This document shows positions 41,503 through 50,528 of a stretch of DNA of 64,000 bases, piece after piece; the first letter of the stretch is position 1, and the number at the start of each line of letters is the position of its first letter. A program made the translations under genes and the position numbers. The stretch covers positions 1 to 64,000 of the forward strand of contig NZ_JAFUSK010000062.1 in the NCBI RefSeq assembly GCF_017471675.1, read 5' to 3'. The DNA is from Pseudobutyrivibrio sp. Lineage in GTDB: Bacteria; Bacillota; Clostridia; Lachnospirales; Lachnospiraceae. The notes under the pieces were generated by a model, which saw only the letters and a program-made list of their open reading frames with translations, did no database searches and was not told the DNA's origin.

Positions 41503-43446
41503 TCATTCTATATAAATACCATCTGGCTTATCAGAGCATACAACAAAAACTTCATTGCCTAGTAAAATAGCTTTTGGCAATCTAAATGGACGATTATGAT
41601 AGAACTCATCCATTACAAGCTTGCCATCCACATATACTTGTATGACATCACAAGGTAGGTCTATATCCACAAAGCCCTCACTACCTTCTACATTTAGGCT
41701 GTACCAGGTTATTGGTTTGTTTTGATACTTAAGCTCATGGCTATACATTTCAGGGATTTCAAAGGCAGGACTATCGAGCTTGGTTAAGTGATAAGCATTA
41801 TCTAGCTGAGCCTTTAATTGCTTTATTGTTTTTCCACTTTCCTTAGCATAGTATACTTTTCCGTCTACCTTTCTAAGAAGCTTTGCTTCATCTATGCTAA
41901 TTACTTTTATTTCAGCTTTTTTGTCTGGATTTTCAAATTCAAACTCAGGAGTAATTCCAGGAATTTCCATGAAAAACCATGTATGGCCCTCCTTGCAAAT
42001 AGGCTGAGCTGTGGCATATTTAAGTGTTACGCCATCTCCCAAATCCATATTAAATGGCATGAAAAAGGCGATGTTTTCTTTTACATTAATAGTTGGGAAC
42101 TTCACTAAGCCTGTATCGATAACCACATCATTGATAGCCTGCAATTTATGTAATCTCTGATAGTTGTTAATGAAAACAAAGCCACTGTTTTCATCTCTTC
42201 GCATGCCATAACGTAAGCCTTCCATCGTGCCTAGCTTACTGTTTGAGCTTCCCGCCACATAAGTCATAGTGGCAAGCTTTTCTCCATACTCATGTATAAA
42301 TAGATGCAATATATTTAGTAAATCATAGGACTCTCTAGTCTCTTCAAAGGAAGATATTGGAGCCTGAAAATCATAGGATATAATAGGATAGTCATTAGGA
42401 TAACCAGTAGCCTTTGATTCCTGCAGTGTGTAAGTATCTGCCACCTTATTAATGCCACCATGATACATATAGTATCCTAGCAGGTTTGCTCCCTCACATA
42501 GCATGATAAGTGTCATGGCATATATATCCATACCATGTATATTATATCTACGATGATAAGTGTTCATAAGCCCTGCTCCTATCTCACAGGTTGCATAAGG
42601 ATATCGCATATACGGTAGCTGCCAATCATCCTCTTCCTTTGCCTTTATCAAATCCTTGCCTATGGCAGAATCATTTCTAATTCCAGTAAAATAATATCTA
42701 GCACATGGAGGAAGCTGCTTCACCCCCTCATCCCATGGTGCATCGCAATATCCACCAAAGGTAGGAATTACATCATCAACAGGTATCTTTGCCCCGCTTA
42801 CAGAATTCCAGCCTGTCACTGTAAATAGCGGTACATCTATTCCCACCTCTATTGCCATTTGCTTAAGTGTCAATAGATGTTCCGAGCTCTCCGTAAGCTC
42901 GTTTTCCAGCTGACACATGATGATAGGGCCACCATCCTTGAATAACAAGCCTTGAACCTGAGTTGCTATTTCTTTATACCATTTCTTAACAATATCCAGA
43001 TATTCATCATCATTACATCTTAGCCTGCAATCTTTTTTCAAAAGCCAATCAGGGAATCCACCATTTCTTACCTCACCATGACACCATGGTCCAATGCGGA
43101 TGCACACATCAAGCCCTACATCCTTAGCATACTTAACACAGTCTCTAAGATTATTGTCACCTTCCCAGTCAAACCTGCCCTCTTCTAACTCATGATAAAT
43201 CCAAATGATATAGGTGGATACAATATCAATTCCACCTGCCTTCATGGTCTCAAGAGCCTGTCTCCACTGGTTACGAGGAACACGCTCAAAATGCATTTCT
43301 CCCATTACAGCCATAGTAGGCCTTCCATTTTTTTCAATAGATAAGCTGGTAACGGAGATTTCGTTACCAGCAATATCCTTTCCACCTAGATTTAGATGAT
43401 TTTTAATAATCTCAGGATTTTTATAATCTTTAAATTTGTAAACCAT
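41503..43446 (-). CDS. Glycoside hydrolase family 35 beta-galactosidase-like enzyme
   Basis: A 647-residue protein. The catalytic TIM barrel (about 35-370) contains FDWEGDNNLRDCVKYAKDVGLDVCIRIGPW, the acid/base Glu in CQLENEL (about 185) and the nucleophile Glu in ATCEIGAGLM (about 300). Beta-sandwich domains follow. There is no signal peptide, so it probably acts on imported oligosaccharides. It follows the GH115 gene by 34 bases; the pair suggests removal of galactosyl and glucuronosyl side groups from hemicellulose fragments. Confidence 0.87.
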   Translation of the reverse strand: MVYKFKDYKNPEIIKNHLNLGGKDIAGNEISVTSLSIEKNGRPTMAVMGEMHFERVPRNQWRQALETMKAGGIDIVSTYIIWIYHELEEGRFDWEGDNNLRDCVKYAKDVGLDVCIRIGPWCHGEVRNGGFPDWLLKKDCRLRCNDDEYLDIVKKWYKEIATQVQGLLFKDGGPIIMCQLENELTESSEHLLTLKQMAIEVGIDVPLFTVTGWNSVSGAKIPVDDVIPTFGGYCDAPWDEGVKQLPPCARYYFTGIRNDSAIGKDLIKAKEEDDWQLPYMRYPYATCEIGAGLMNTYHRRYNIHGMDIYAMTLIMLCEGANLLGYYMYHGGINKVADTYTLQESKATGYPNDYPIISYDFQAPISSFEETRESYDLLNILHLFIHEYGEKLATMTYVAGSSNSKLGTMEGLRYGMRRDENSGFVFINNYQRLHKLQAINDVVIDTGLVKFPTINVKENIAFFMPFNMDLGDGVTLKYATAQPICKEGHTWFFMEIPGITPEFEFENPDKKAEIKVISIDEAKLLRKVDGKVYYAKESGKTIKQLKAQLDNAYHLTKLDSPAFEIPEMYSHELKYQNKPITWYSLNVEGSEGFVDIDLPCDVIQVYVDGKLVMDEFYHNRPFRLPKAILLGNEVFVVCSDKPDGIYIE

Positions 43447-43480
43447 ATTATTCCCCCAAAAGTTTAATTCTAGGGATATT

Positions 43481-46387
43481 TTAACATAGTTTGCTTTCTT
43501 TTGGACCTAAATATGAATCACGCTTTTCATAATTTTCATTCCATAACACAAGCTTTTCTATTACAACACCTGGGTCTATTGCTGAAAGCTTAATTGTATT
43601 TACACCCTTGTGCAATTTAAGCTTGCAGGTGCCTATATGGATTTGATCTAAAACACCCTTTCTCCAGCTATTTGATTTCCATGGAACAAAATCAGTTTCT
43701 GGTATGGTATTTACGATAGCACCCTTTTCATCATTGGCAGCAACTGTAAGTGCAAGCTTACCCTGATATACTACTGGATTGCTTGCTGCTGCATATACTT
43801 CAACCTCATAGTTTGCATCTTCACAGGCATATACATTGTAGATAAGTTTTGGTGCTTCATCACCATTATCAAATCGAACTGTCTGTGGATATGCCTTCAT
43901 ACCACTTTCGTATCTGCCGTAGTCTTTAATCTCTTTGTATTCACCCTTTGCTGTTGAGATAGATTTTTGATAATGGTTAGCCTCAATAGAGATACAACCA
44001 TTCGTTTCAAGGAAACACTTTTCTGTTACATTGCTTAAATCAATAGTTGTAACATCTACTTGAAGCTCTACCATAGTAATGCTTCCACCATTCTCAGATT
44101 CGTCTGCAACAGTCTCACAATCGTCTCCATATATACGAATTATACTGTTTGCAGTCTTGTCCCATTTGTCTTTATTGATTTTTACTGTATATAGTTTTAT
44201 CTCATCAATTGATAATGGCTGATTCTTTTCTACAACTGCATTGTCATCTGCCCCCGATATCTCAATCCAATCAACATCCCAGTCTATGCGATAGTGAAGC
44301 TCCTTCTCTCCCCCATTTGCCACCTCAAACACGCCTGAATCATTTGTTTCAAAGCAAAGTGGCATGTGAAGTACATGTCTGGTCCAACGATGGGCACCTG
44401 TAGAATCCTCACTATCAGTGATTCCTACTAATAATCGGCTGTCTTCCACAGGATTTAAAAAATGGCTGATAGGATATTCACACTGCTCATCATTCCAGTT
44501 AGTAAATCCAATGTGGTAAACAGATTGCATGTGATTCCACTTCCCACCATTTCTTGTATGGTATTCCTTTACAAGATTACGTTCTGTCTTAATACAATCC
44601 TGAATCAACTTCGCATATACGTTAGCATGCTTCATACGCTTTTTAATATATACATTGTTGAGACTGGCATACAGGTGCATCTTATTAATCTCTGCAACAG
44701 ATTTAAGTGGATAATAAACCACCTGGAAAAAGCATTCCTCTAAATCGGTTCCTTTTACCTTAGCATAAAGCTCTTCTGCCTTGTCCTCAGCTTCGTATAT
44801 ACGATTTAGATAATCTCGTGTCTCATTCTCATGAGCCCCATGATAAATGCTAGAATTAAGTGCCTCTGGGCGTCTTCTTCCACTCCAGCTTACATATTCG
44901 CTAACTAAACCAGCTGCCTCCTCTGAAAGGTTTGCATCAAAGCCTAATCCCTTAAGCCAGTTTACAGTGTACTCTATAGTTTTATTGATAGCACCTGTTC
45001 CCCACTTATCAAAATCATAGGCAAGGTCAAGGAAGTAGCTAAGAGGCAACTCCTGATTTTTGATATCTCCTACGTTTACAATCCATGCTGAGCGAACACC
45101 AAAATCATAGGCCATAGTCATCTGTTCCCACACCTTTGTCAGTGGAGATGTGTTAATCCATAGATAAGAAACTGGCTCACCAAAATAATCAAAATGATAG
45201 TACATTCCAAATCCGCCATTTTTCTTACGAAGCTCATCATCTGGAAGTGTTCTGACATTTGCGAAATTGTCATCACAAAGCATCATAATATCATTATCAA
45301 GGGCTTCCCAGTCCTTAAGCCCCTTGGTATTTTCATCACCGTAGTAGTATTCTTCTACCTCTTTATATAGGGCAAGAAGCTGTGGGTGCTGGCTTGGAGC
45401 ATACTTTGCAATCAATTCCTTCTGCTTAATAATAGCCTTCTTGAGTACATTGATATTATCCTCAAGTGTGGCATCCTCAGGCATAAGATAAGAATCATTC
45501 TCACCACGCATACCTATAGTAATAAGATTTTCAAAATTCTTATTTCTTGTTAGGCCATCCTTCCAAAATTCTGTGATACCTTCCGCATTAGATAAAAAGC
45601 TCCAATCCGTTCCATACTGAGGATTGTCATGTCTAAGACGCTGGAACTCCTGTCCTGAACGGCAACATGGCTCGTGATGAGATGCACCAACAATAACGCC
45701 CATTTCATTGGCAAGCACTGCATTGTCAAAATAATCAAGTGTAAAATCTGAGCGCCACATAGCAGGCCAGATATAGTTGCCCTTTAATCTTAAGAGCAAT
45801 TCGAAAATCTTCTCATAAAGCTCAGGTCCTGGGCTGATGCTTCCATAGTTTTCCCTTGCCCAGTTACCAAGGCAAGGTTGCTCATCATTAATAAAGAAAC
45901 CTCTATATCTTACTGATGGCTCCTTTGAAATCATGCAGATATCATCTGTAAGAACCACCTCTGCCTTGCGCTTTACATTCGCATCTGCCCAGAAATACCA
46001 TGGAGACACACCCATGATTTCTGAGATATGAAACATTCCATAAGTAAGCCCGCGCTTATCACTACCTACTACAGCAAGCACCTGTTGTCCCTTAATATCA
46101 GGATTTTCAAACATGAAAATACCGTAAGTCTCACGCTTACCTGCAATGTCCTTTGTATCAATTAATTTCTCAAAGGTAGTCTTAACCTGTAAGCTTTCAG
46201 CCAGACCCAGATAAATTACAAAGCTTTTATCCGCAGGAAATTCTGTCAAAGTTTCAGGCTCTATCCCCGTTACCCTTTCAATATCCTTAGCAAAAATACC
46301 AGCCATTTTCTTCACACCATGCACACCATTATCCTCTAACACAATCGGTGCCACAATGCCATCTTTAAACAAATTAAATTCAGCCAT
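43481..46387 (-). CDS. Glycoside hydrolase family 115 (xylan alpha-1,2-glucuronidase)
   Basis: A 968-residue protein. Features typical of GH115: RYRGFFINDEQPCLGNWARE, FELLLRLKGNYIWPAMW, GVIVGASHHEPCCR, WINVGDIKNQELPLSYFLDLAYD and a C-terminal beta-sandwich region. It removes 4-O-methylglucuronic acid from xylan or xylo-oligosaccharides. No signal peptide is seen, so the substrate would have to be imported. GGGAGAAGAATA precedes the ATG. First gene of the operon with GH35. Confidence 0.9.
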   Translation of the reverse strand: MAEFNLFKDGIVAPIVLEDNGVHGVKKMAGIFAKDIERVTGIEPETLTEFPADKSFVIYLGLAESLQVKTTFEKLIDTKDIAGKRETYGIFMFENPDIKGQQVLAVVGSDKRGLTYGMFHISEIMGVSPWYFWADANVKRKAEVVLTDDICMISKEPSVRYRGFFINDEQPCLGNWARENYGSISPGPELYEKIFELLLRLKGNYIWPAMWRSDFTLDYFDNAVLANEMGVIVGASHHEPCCRSGQEFQRLRHDNPQYGTDWSFLSNAEGITEFWKDGLTRNKNFENLITIGMRGENDSYLMPEDATLEDNINVLKKAIIKQKELIAKYAPSQHPQLLALYKEVEEYYYGDENTKGLKDWEALDNDIMMLCDDNFANVRTLPDDELRKKNGGFGMYYHFDYFGEPVSYLWINTSPLTKVWEQMTMAYDFGVRSAWIVNVGDIKNQELPLSYFLDLAYDFDKWGTGAINKTIEYTVNWLKGLGFDANLSEEAAGLVSEYVSWSGRRRPEALNSSIYHGAHENETRDYLNRIYEAEDKAEELYAKVKGTDLEECFFQVVYYPLKSVAEINKMHLYASLNNVYIKKRMKHANVYAKLIQDCIKTERNLVKEYHTRNGGKWNHMQSVYHIGFTNWNDEQCEYPISHFLNPVEDSRLLVGITDSEDSTGAHRWTRHVLHMPLCFETNDSGVFEVANGGEKELHYRIDWDVDWIEISGADDNAVVEKNQPLSIDEIKLYTVKINKDKWDKTANSIIRIYGDDCETVADESENGGSITMVELQVDVTTIDLSNVTEKCFLETNGCISIEANHYQKSISTAKGEYKEIKDYGRYESGMKAYPQTVRFDNGDEAPKLIYNVYACEDANYEVEVYAAASNPVVYQGKLALTVAANDEKGAIVNTIPETDFVPWKSNSWRKGVLDQIHIGTCKLKLHKGVNTIKLSAIDPGVVIEKLVLWNENYEKRDSYLGPKESKLC

Positions 46388-46465
46388 TATTCTTCTCCCA
46401 GTTTATTTTTATATGAATGATTCTACCAACTACATCATTTTTACTCTATTCATTTTTTGTCCTTT

Positions 46466-47056
46466 TACATTGCAAAACTTGCGAAGGTTAAAAATTATGA
46501 CAATTGGACTGAGCGTTCACTGGCTTATCTTGGTCGATAGTTTGCAAAAATACTTAAAGGCGCTGATTATGCGTATGCACCTCCTGTACAGCAAATTGGA
46601 ATTCTCAATTTTACACTGTTTAAAGATTATCCCAAATTCTACTCTACATATATGATGCAGGAGTTAGAAAATCACAATATTTACAGTAGTAAATTTGCAC
46701 TTTCCGTGTTAGACTTAACTCAGATAGATAATGCAACTGACATCGACAAGTCCTACAGATTAGATCACTGGGCTCGTCTTTTCAGCGCTACTACCTGGGA
46801 AGATTTAAACACTCTAGCAAAGGAGAATCCGATTATGGCTGAAGCAACAAATACCATAAATAAGCTAACTGAAGATGAACTAGTTCGTGAAGCCTGCTTC
46901 AGACGTAATGAGCAGCTTGCCCATGAAGCCATTATTGCCCGAAAGCTTGAACAGCTTACTGAGGAAAATGCAAAAATGAGCGCCGCCCTATCAGAGAAAG
47001 ATATGATTATAGTGGAATTGCAAAAGAAGTTAGCGGCTCTAACAAATGATGAATAA
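46466..47056 (+). pseudogene. Decayed Rpn-family (PD-(D/E)XK) nuclease/transposase
   Basis: In one frame the text runs from YIAKLAKVKNYDNWTERSLA through TAG (about 46526-46528), then on through YAPPVQQIGILNFTLFKDYP and YSSKFALSVLDLTQID to a stop at 47054-47056. This matches the C-terminal half of Rpn-type recombination-promoting nuclease proteins. The 5' nuclease part is missing and an internal TAG interrupts the rest. The intact 134-codon tail from 46652 ends in a coiled coil. Its own terminator remains. Confidence 0.75.
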
Positions 47057-47065
47057 ATAGTCTTT

Positions 47066-47097
47066 GAACCCTGTTTGTGACAGGGTTCTTTTTTTAT
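47066..47097 (+). terminator. Intrinsic terminator of the Rpn relic
   Basis: GAACCCTG pairs with CAGGGTTC around a 7-base loop, followed by nine U residues. Confidence 0.92.
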
Positions 47098-47239
47098 TGC
47101 TTAATAGAGGAAATGGTTACACGGTGGCTATGCCTATTATTTATGTGTTTATTGTGCTGATCCAATTATAGGCGCGGGCCTATTGTGACATACCCATTGT
47201 GATTATTTTGGCTATTATCTTCTGGCGTACAAGCTTTCG

Positions 47240-47495
47240 AGTATGACAAACATGACTATATCGCTAAGTCATACTTTGTTTTGCTACTGGTGAGACCATT
47301 ATTCATTTTTAAGTATGACTTTTGCTTGATTTTGGACATTGGATACTCACATTTGTCATTCTCAAGTGTTTATGCCTTGGTTTACGGTATGACTCCCTTA
47401 TTTCCCGCCTAGAGTCATACTTAAAACTTGGCTTCAGCCCCCTTGCACAGCGATTACAAGTATGACTGATTCAAATAAAGCCGATTGTCATACTT
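47240..47495. repeat. Array of seven AGTATGAC / GTCATACT motifs
   Basis: Forward copies lie at 47240, 47312, 47387 and 47458; reverse copies at 47268, 47414 and 47487. Three of them form inverted pairs separated by 20-28 bases. The 540-base spacer 47098-47636 has no credible gene. It also holds a GC-richer patch with a GAGCG-CGCTC hairpin near 47577-47596. Confidence 0.75.
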
Positions 47496-47636
47496 CATTT
47501 TTTATTTGCTTTGATTAAAAGTGGAACATCCAGCGGGGGAGACGCGGTGGTTATGCCGATTTCTGTACATGACAAGAGCGCCCCGAAGGACGCTCCCACC
47601 TATAAAGGAATTAGTATTGATATGAAAGTTGTCGAA

Positions 47637-50009
47637 TTAAGGATCTACTTCAAGAGCATTAGCAGTAGTTTCCTGTCCCTGTGCTGTTACTAACGCGGTC
47701 TGTGCATCATCAACTGCTGTCTTAGCCGCAGTATATTCTGATTTAGCTGTATTCTGAACACCTTCAGCAGTAACTACAGCTGCATCTGCAGCATCCTTCG
47801 CATCAGACGCATCCGATTTAGCCTGTGCAGAATCCGTCTTATCCTTTCCAGCTGCTATAAGTTGTTCATCAATATTATCCTGAACATCCTTTTCAGTCTT
47901 TGTAACTGCCTCAAGATTAGCCTTTGCTTCTTCGTTTTTAGTATTAGCTGCTGTTACAGCTGCTTCAGCCGTTGAGACTTCACTCTTTGCCTCATTAACA
48001 TCATCTGTTGCTTCTTCAACAGCTGTTGTTTTAGCTTTAACATCAGCTTTAGCATTATCACGTGCCAAATATTTTCCTGTTGCGGCTGCATTTGCAGTTT
48101 TTTCTGTACCAAGATCAGTATCTGCATTTGTCTTTGCTGTCTGAAGATTTCCCTTCTGTGTTTCTGCCAAGCCTAATGTTGCTGCAGAGGCTGTATATGC
48201 AGTATCTGCTGCTGTAATAGCGTCTGTAACTGCCTTAACTTCTGCTGTGCTTGCTGTTATAACATTTGCTCCGCCTGTTCCAGTAGCGGTTATAGCCTCA
48301 CTAGCTGTTGCATCTGTATCTGATACTTTAACTCCTGCAGGTGCAACTGGTGCATTTGGAACCAATGCCAATAATGCTGTTCTTGCCGCATTATAAGCAT
48401 CTACTTTATCTTGATTAGTATCATCATACTCATCTTCTGCTGCAGCTGCCACATAATTACTTACAGCAGTTGTAATCGCAGTTTTTGCTGCTGCTACTTT
48501 TTCTGCATCATACTCATCACTATTCGCTCCACCTGAGAATGCATCATCAACAAGAGCTTCCAAAGCCTCTTTCTTTGCAGCTTCATCTGCAACAGCTTCA
48601 GCATATGTTCCCTCTGTGTATGCAGTTAATGCATCATCAGCATTTTTTGCAGCCTTAATAGCATCTTCTAAAGCTTTTTGCGCATTTGTAAGTGCTGCAT
48701 TTGATGTAGTTAAGTTGTTTTGAGCTGTTTCTAAAGCATCTAATTTATCCTGTGCAGTAGCTTGAGCTGATGTCAAATTTGACTTTGCTGTTGATAATGA
48801 CTGAGATGCTTCATTAGCTAATGTTTGTGCAGCCGTCACTTTATCTTTTGAGGCCTGCTTCATTTCATTTAATGCATCTATTTTATCTTGTGCAGCATCA
48901 TCTAGTGCTGTTGCCTGTGTGAGAGCCTCTACTGCTGCTGCCTGTGCAACCTTTGCAGCCTTTACAGCATCATCTGCTGCCTGCTTTGCTTCGAGAGTAG
49001 CACTTAGATTTGCTGTTGCCGCATCTAATGACTCTTGTGCTGCTTTAACAGATGCCTGTGCTGCTTCAACAGCAGCATCCTTCTTAGCTTGAGTTCCATC
49101 AGCAGCGCTATAGGCAGTATCAGCAGCATCTTTAGCACTACCTGCAGCTGTCTTCTTTGCATCAGCAACTGCTTTAGTACCAGTAGATGCCGTAGTAACT
49201 GTTGCTAATGCATCATCTGCTGCTGTTTTCTTTTCTCCAGCTGTTGTATTAGCTGCTGTTAGTTTTGCATCAGCCTCAGCTAGCTTTGTACTAGCGGTTG
49301 CCATTGCTCTATTTGCTGTTGCTGCGGCAGTCTCGGCAGTCTTGAATGCTTCATCTGCTGCTGCAGCTGCTGCTTCACCTGGTGTAGGTGTTGCTGGTGT
49401 AGATGGTGTTGTACTACTTGAACCACCCGAACTTCCACCTGAACTTCCGCCTGATGATGAGCTAGAGCCACCTGCAGCAAGCTTAACGCCGCCTGGGAGG
49501 ATGTTCTCAGCTGGGAAGCCGCCGAGGGTACGGTGCTCCTTGATACCATTGCTTACGAAGTGCTGGTAGTAAGAAGCTGTGTTGTCGCCGAATGCCTTAG
49601 CGAGGTCTGGATATGCTGCCTTGTAAGCATTAACATCAAAATATGTGTTAATCTTACGGCCTTCGTTAATACCAAATTTCATAAAGTGCTGGAATAATGC
49701 GTTAGCATCTGTTCCATAAACTGCTACTACGTCTGGGTATAGACTAGCATAAAGCTTAGCATCGAACATCTGACGAAGTGGTGAATTTGCAACGTCATCA
49801 GCAGAAGCTGCTCTACCTTCGTTCTTACCAAATACGTTGTAGTGGTTCTCCAAAGCCTTTGGAGTAGTTCCAACAACTGCAACTACATCTGGATTCTGCT
49901 TTGCGTAGTAACTTGCATCAAATGCTGCAAGTGCAGGTACTGATGTAGCAACTGTTGTAGCGGCAACTGTTGCTGCCATAAGTCGTACTAGTTTCTTGTT
50001 TCTTGTCAT
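47637..50009 (-). CDS. Secreted alanine-rich coiled-coil protein with three N-terminal repeats
   Basis: A 790-residue protein. The signal peptide ends PALAA (about 29). Three repeats of about 40 residues follow (about 29-165), each with a pattern FDAxxYAxxxPDVVAVxGTxxxAL and HYxxFGxNEGR. Next comes a Ser/Gly/Thr/Pro linker (about 180-212), then some 575 residues rich in Ala, Asp, Thr and Lys with heptad-like spacing (ADAKLTAANTTAGEKK), probably a long coiled coil or fibre. No LPXTG or SLH motif is visible, so the N-terminal repeats may bind the wall. Function unknown. Confidence 0.72.
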   Translation of the reverse strand: MTRNKKLVRLMAATVAATTVATSVPALAAFDASYYAKQNPDVVAVVGTTPKALENHYNVFGKNEGRAASADDVANSPLRQMFDAKLYASLYPDVVAVYGTDANALFQHFMKFGINEGRKINTYFDVNAYKAAYPDLAKAFGDNTASYYQHFVSNGIKEHRTLGGFPAENILPGGVKLAAGGSSSSSGGSSGGSSGGSSSTTPSTPATPTPGEAAAAAADEAFKTAETAAATANRAMATASTKLAEADAKLTAANTTAGEKKTAADDALATVTTASTGTKAVADAKKTAAGSAKDAADTAYSAADGTQAKKDAAVEAAQASVKAAQESLDAATANLSATLEAKQAADDAVKAAKVAQAAAVEALTQATALDDAAQDKIDALNEMKQASKDKVTAAQTLANEASQSLSTAKSNLTSAQATAQDKLDALETAQNNLTTSNAALTNAQKALEDAIKAAKNADDALTAYTEGTYAEAVADEAAKKEALEALVDDAFSGGANSDEYDAEKVAAAKTAITTAVSNYVAAAAEDEYDDTNQDKVDAYNAARTALLALVPNAPVAPAGVKVSDTDATASEAITATGTGGANVITASTAEVKAVTDAITAADTAYTASAATLGLAETQKGNLQTAKTNADTDLGTEKTANAAATGKYLARDNAKADVKAKTTAVEEATDDVNEAKSEVSTAEAAVTAANTKNEEAKANLEAVTKTEKDVQDNIDEQLIAAGKDKTDSAQAKSDASDAKDAADAAVVTAEGVQNTAKSEYTAAKTAVDDAQTALVTAQGQETTANALEVDP

Positions 50010-50250
50010 ATCTCTTCAAGCCCCTTTCTTATATAATTTTTAATTACTTTCAACGGTTATAATTTTCGACCCCGCCGTTAATTTGTATTTTAGAACTCTG
50101 CATTATAATTTGCAATACATTTGTCATGCATTACGCAGGATTTCATATTTTTTTCACACAATTTAAAGTTGATGTATAGAAATGAGTGATATTATATAAT
50201 ATGAATATGCCACCATACGGTTGCATTACACCCATAGGAGGATTTAATGT

Positions 50251-50430
50251 ATGAGTTTTCAATTAAGATCTGATAGAAAAGAAACTGAGAATAAAACAGT
50301 GAGATTTCCGGTGCATTTGCTGGATAGAATCGAAAAAGCAATAGTCGGCAAGGACGTTAGCTTCTCAGGATTTGTAATACAGGCGTGTGAATTTGCGTTA
50401 GAAAATATGGAAGAAAATGAGAAGGAGTAG
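50251..50430 (+). CDS. Small ribbon-helix-helix protein (YlcI/YnfO-like)
   Basis: A 59-residue protein. ATG 50251 has AGGAGG nine bases upstream; an ATG four bases earlier gives only seven codons. The sequence reads NKTVRFPVHLLDRIEKAI, then VSFSGFVIQACEFALENM, the strand plus two-helix pattern of RHH DNA-binding proteins, with KTVRFP as the DNA-contacting strand. It could be an antitoxin or a local repressor. No toxin gene is adjacent. The 241-base spacer before it (50010-50250) has no other gene. Confidence 0.68.
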   Translation: MSFQLRSDRKETENKTVRFPVHLLDRIEKAIVGKDVSFSGFVIQACEFALENMEENEKE

Positions 50431-50468
50431 CTGCAATACAAAATGTATTGCAGCTACTCCTTTTTTTT
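50424..50468 (+). terminator. Strong terminator overlapping the RHH stop codon
   Basis: A perfect 17-bp stem (50424-50440 with 50444-50460) has a 3-base loop and is followed by eight U residues. The stop codon lies inside the stem. Confidence 0.93.
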
Positions 50469-50477
50469 GCCTTTTAA

Positions 50478-50525
50478 CCCTCATCAGTCACCTGCGGTGA
50501 CAGCTTCCCCCTAAAAGGGGAAGCC
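50478..50525. repeat. REP-like palindromic element, copy 1
   Basis: CCCTCATCAGTC, a hairpin (GTCACCTGCGGTGAC), GCTTCCCC and its complement GGGGAAGC follow one another. The same modules recur at 52054-52100. It sits right after the NCS2 permease stop. Confidence 0.8.
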
Positions 50526-50528
50526 TCT

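Noticed and set aside
47030..47053. GTTAG-N5-CTAAC at the end of the Rpn relic as another operator
   Set aside because: The spacer is 5, not 6, it lies inside coding sequence, and no promoter follows.
47511..47636. Small coding frame in the repeat-rich spacer
   Set aside because: About 60 codons without ribosome site or recognisable motif, in a region of repeats and hairpins.
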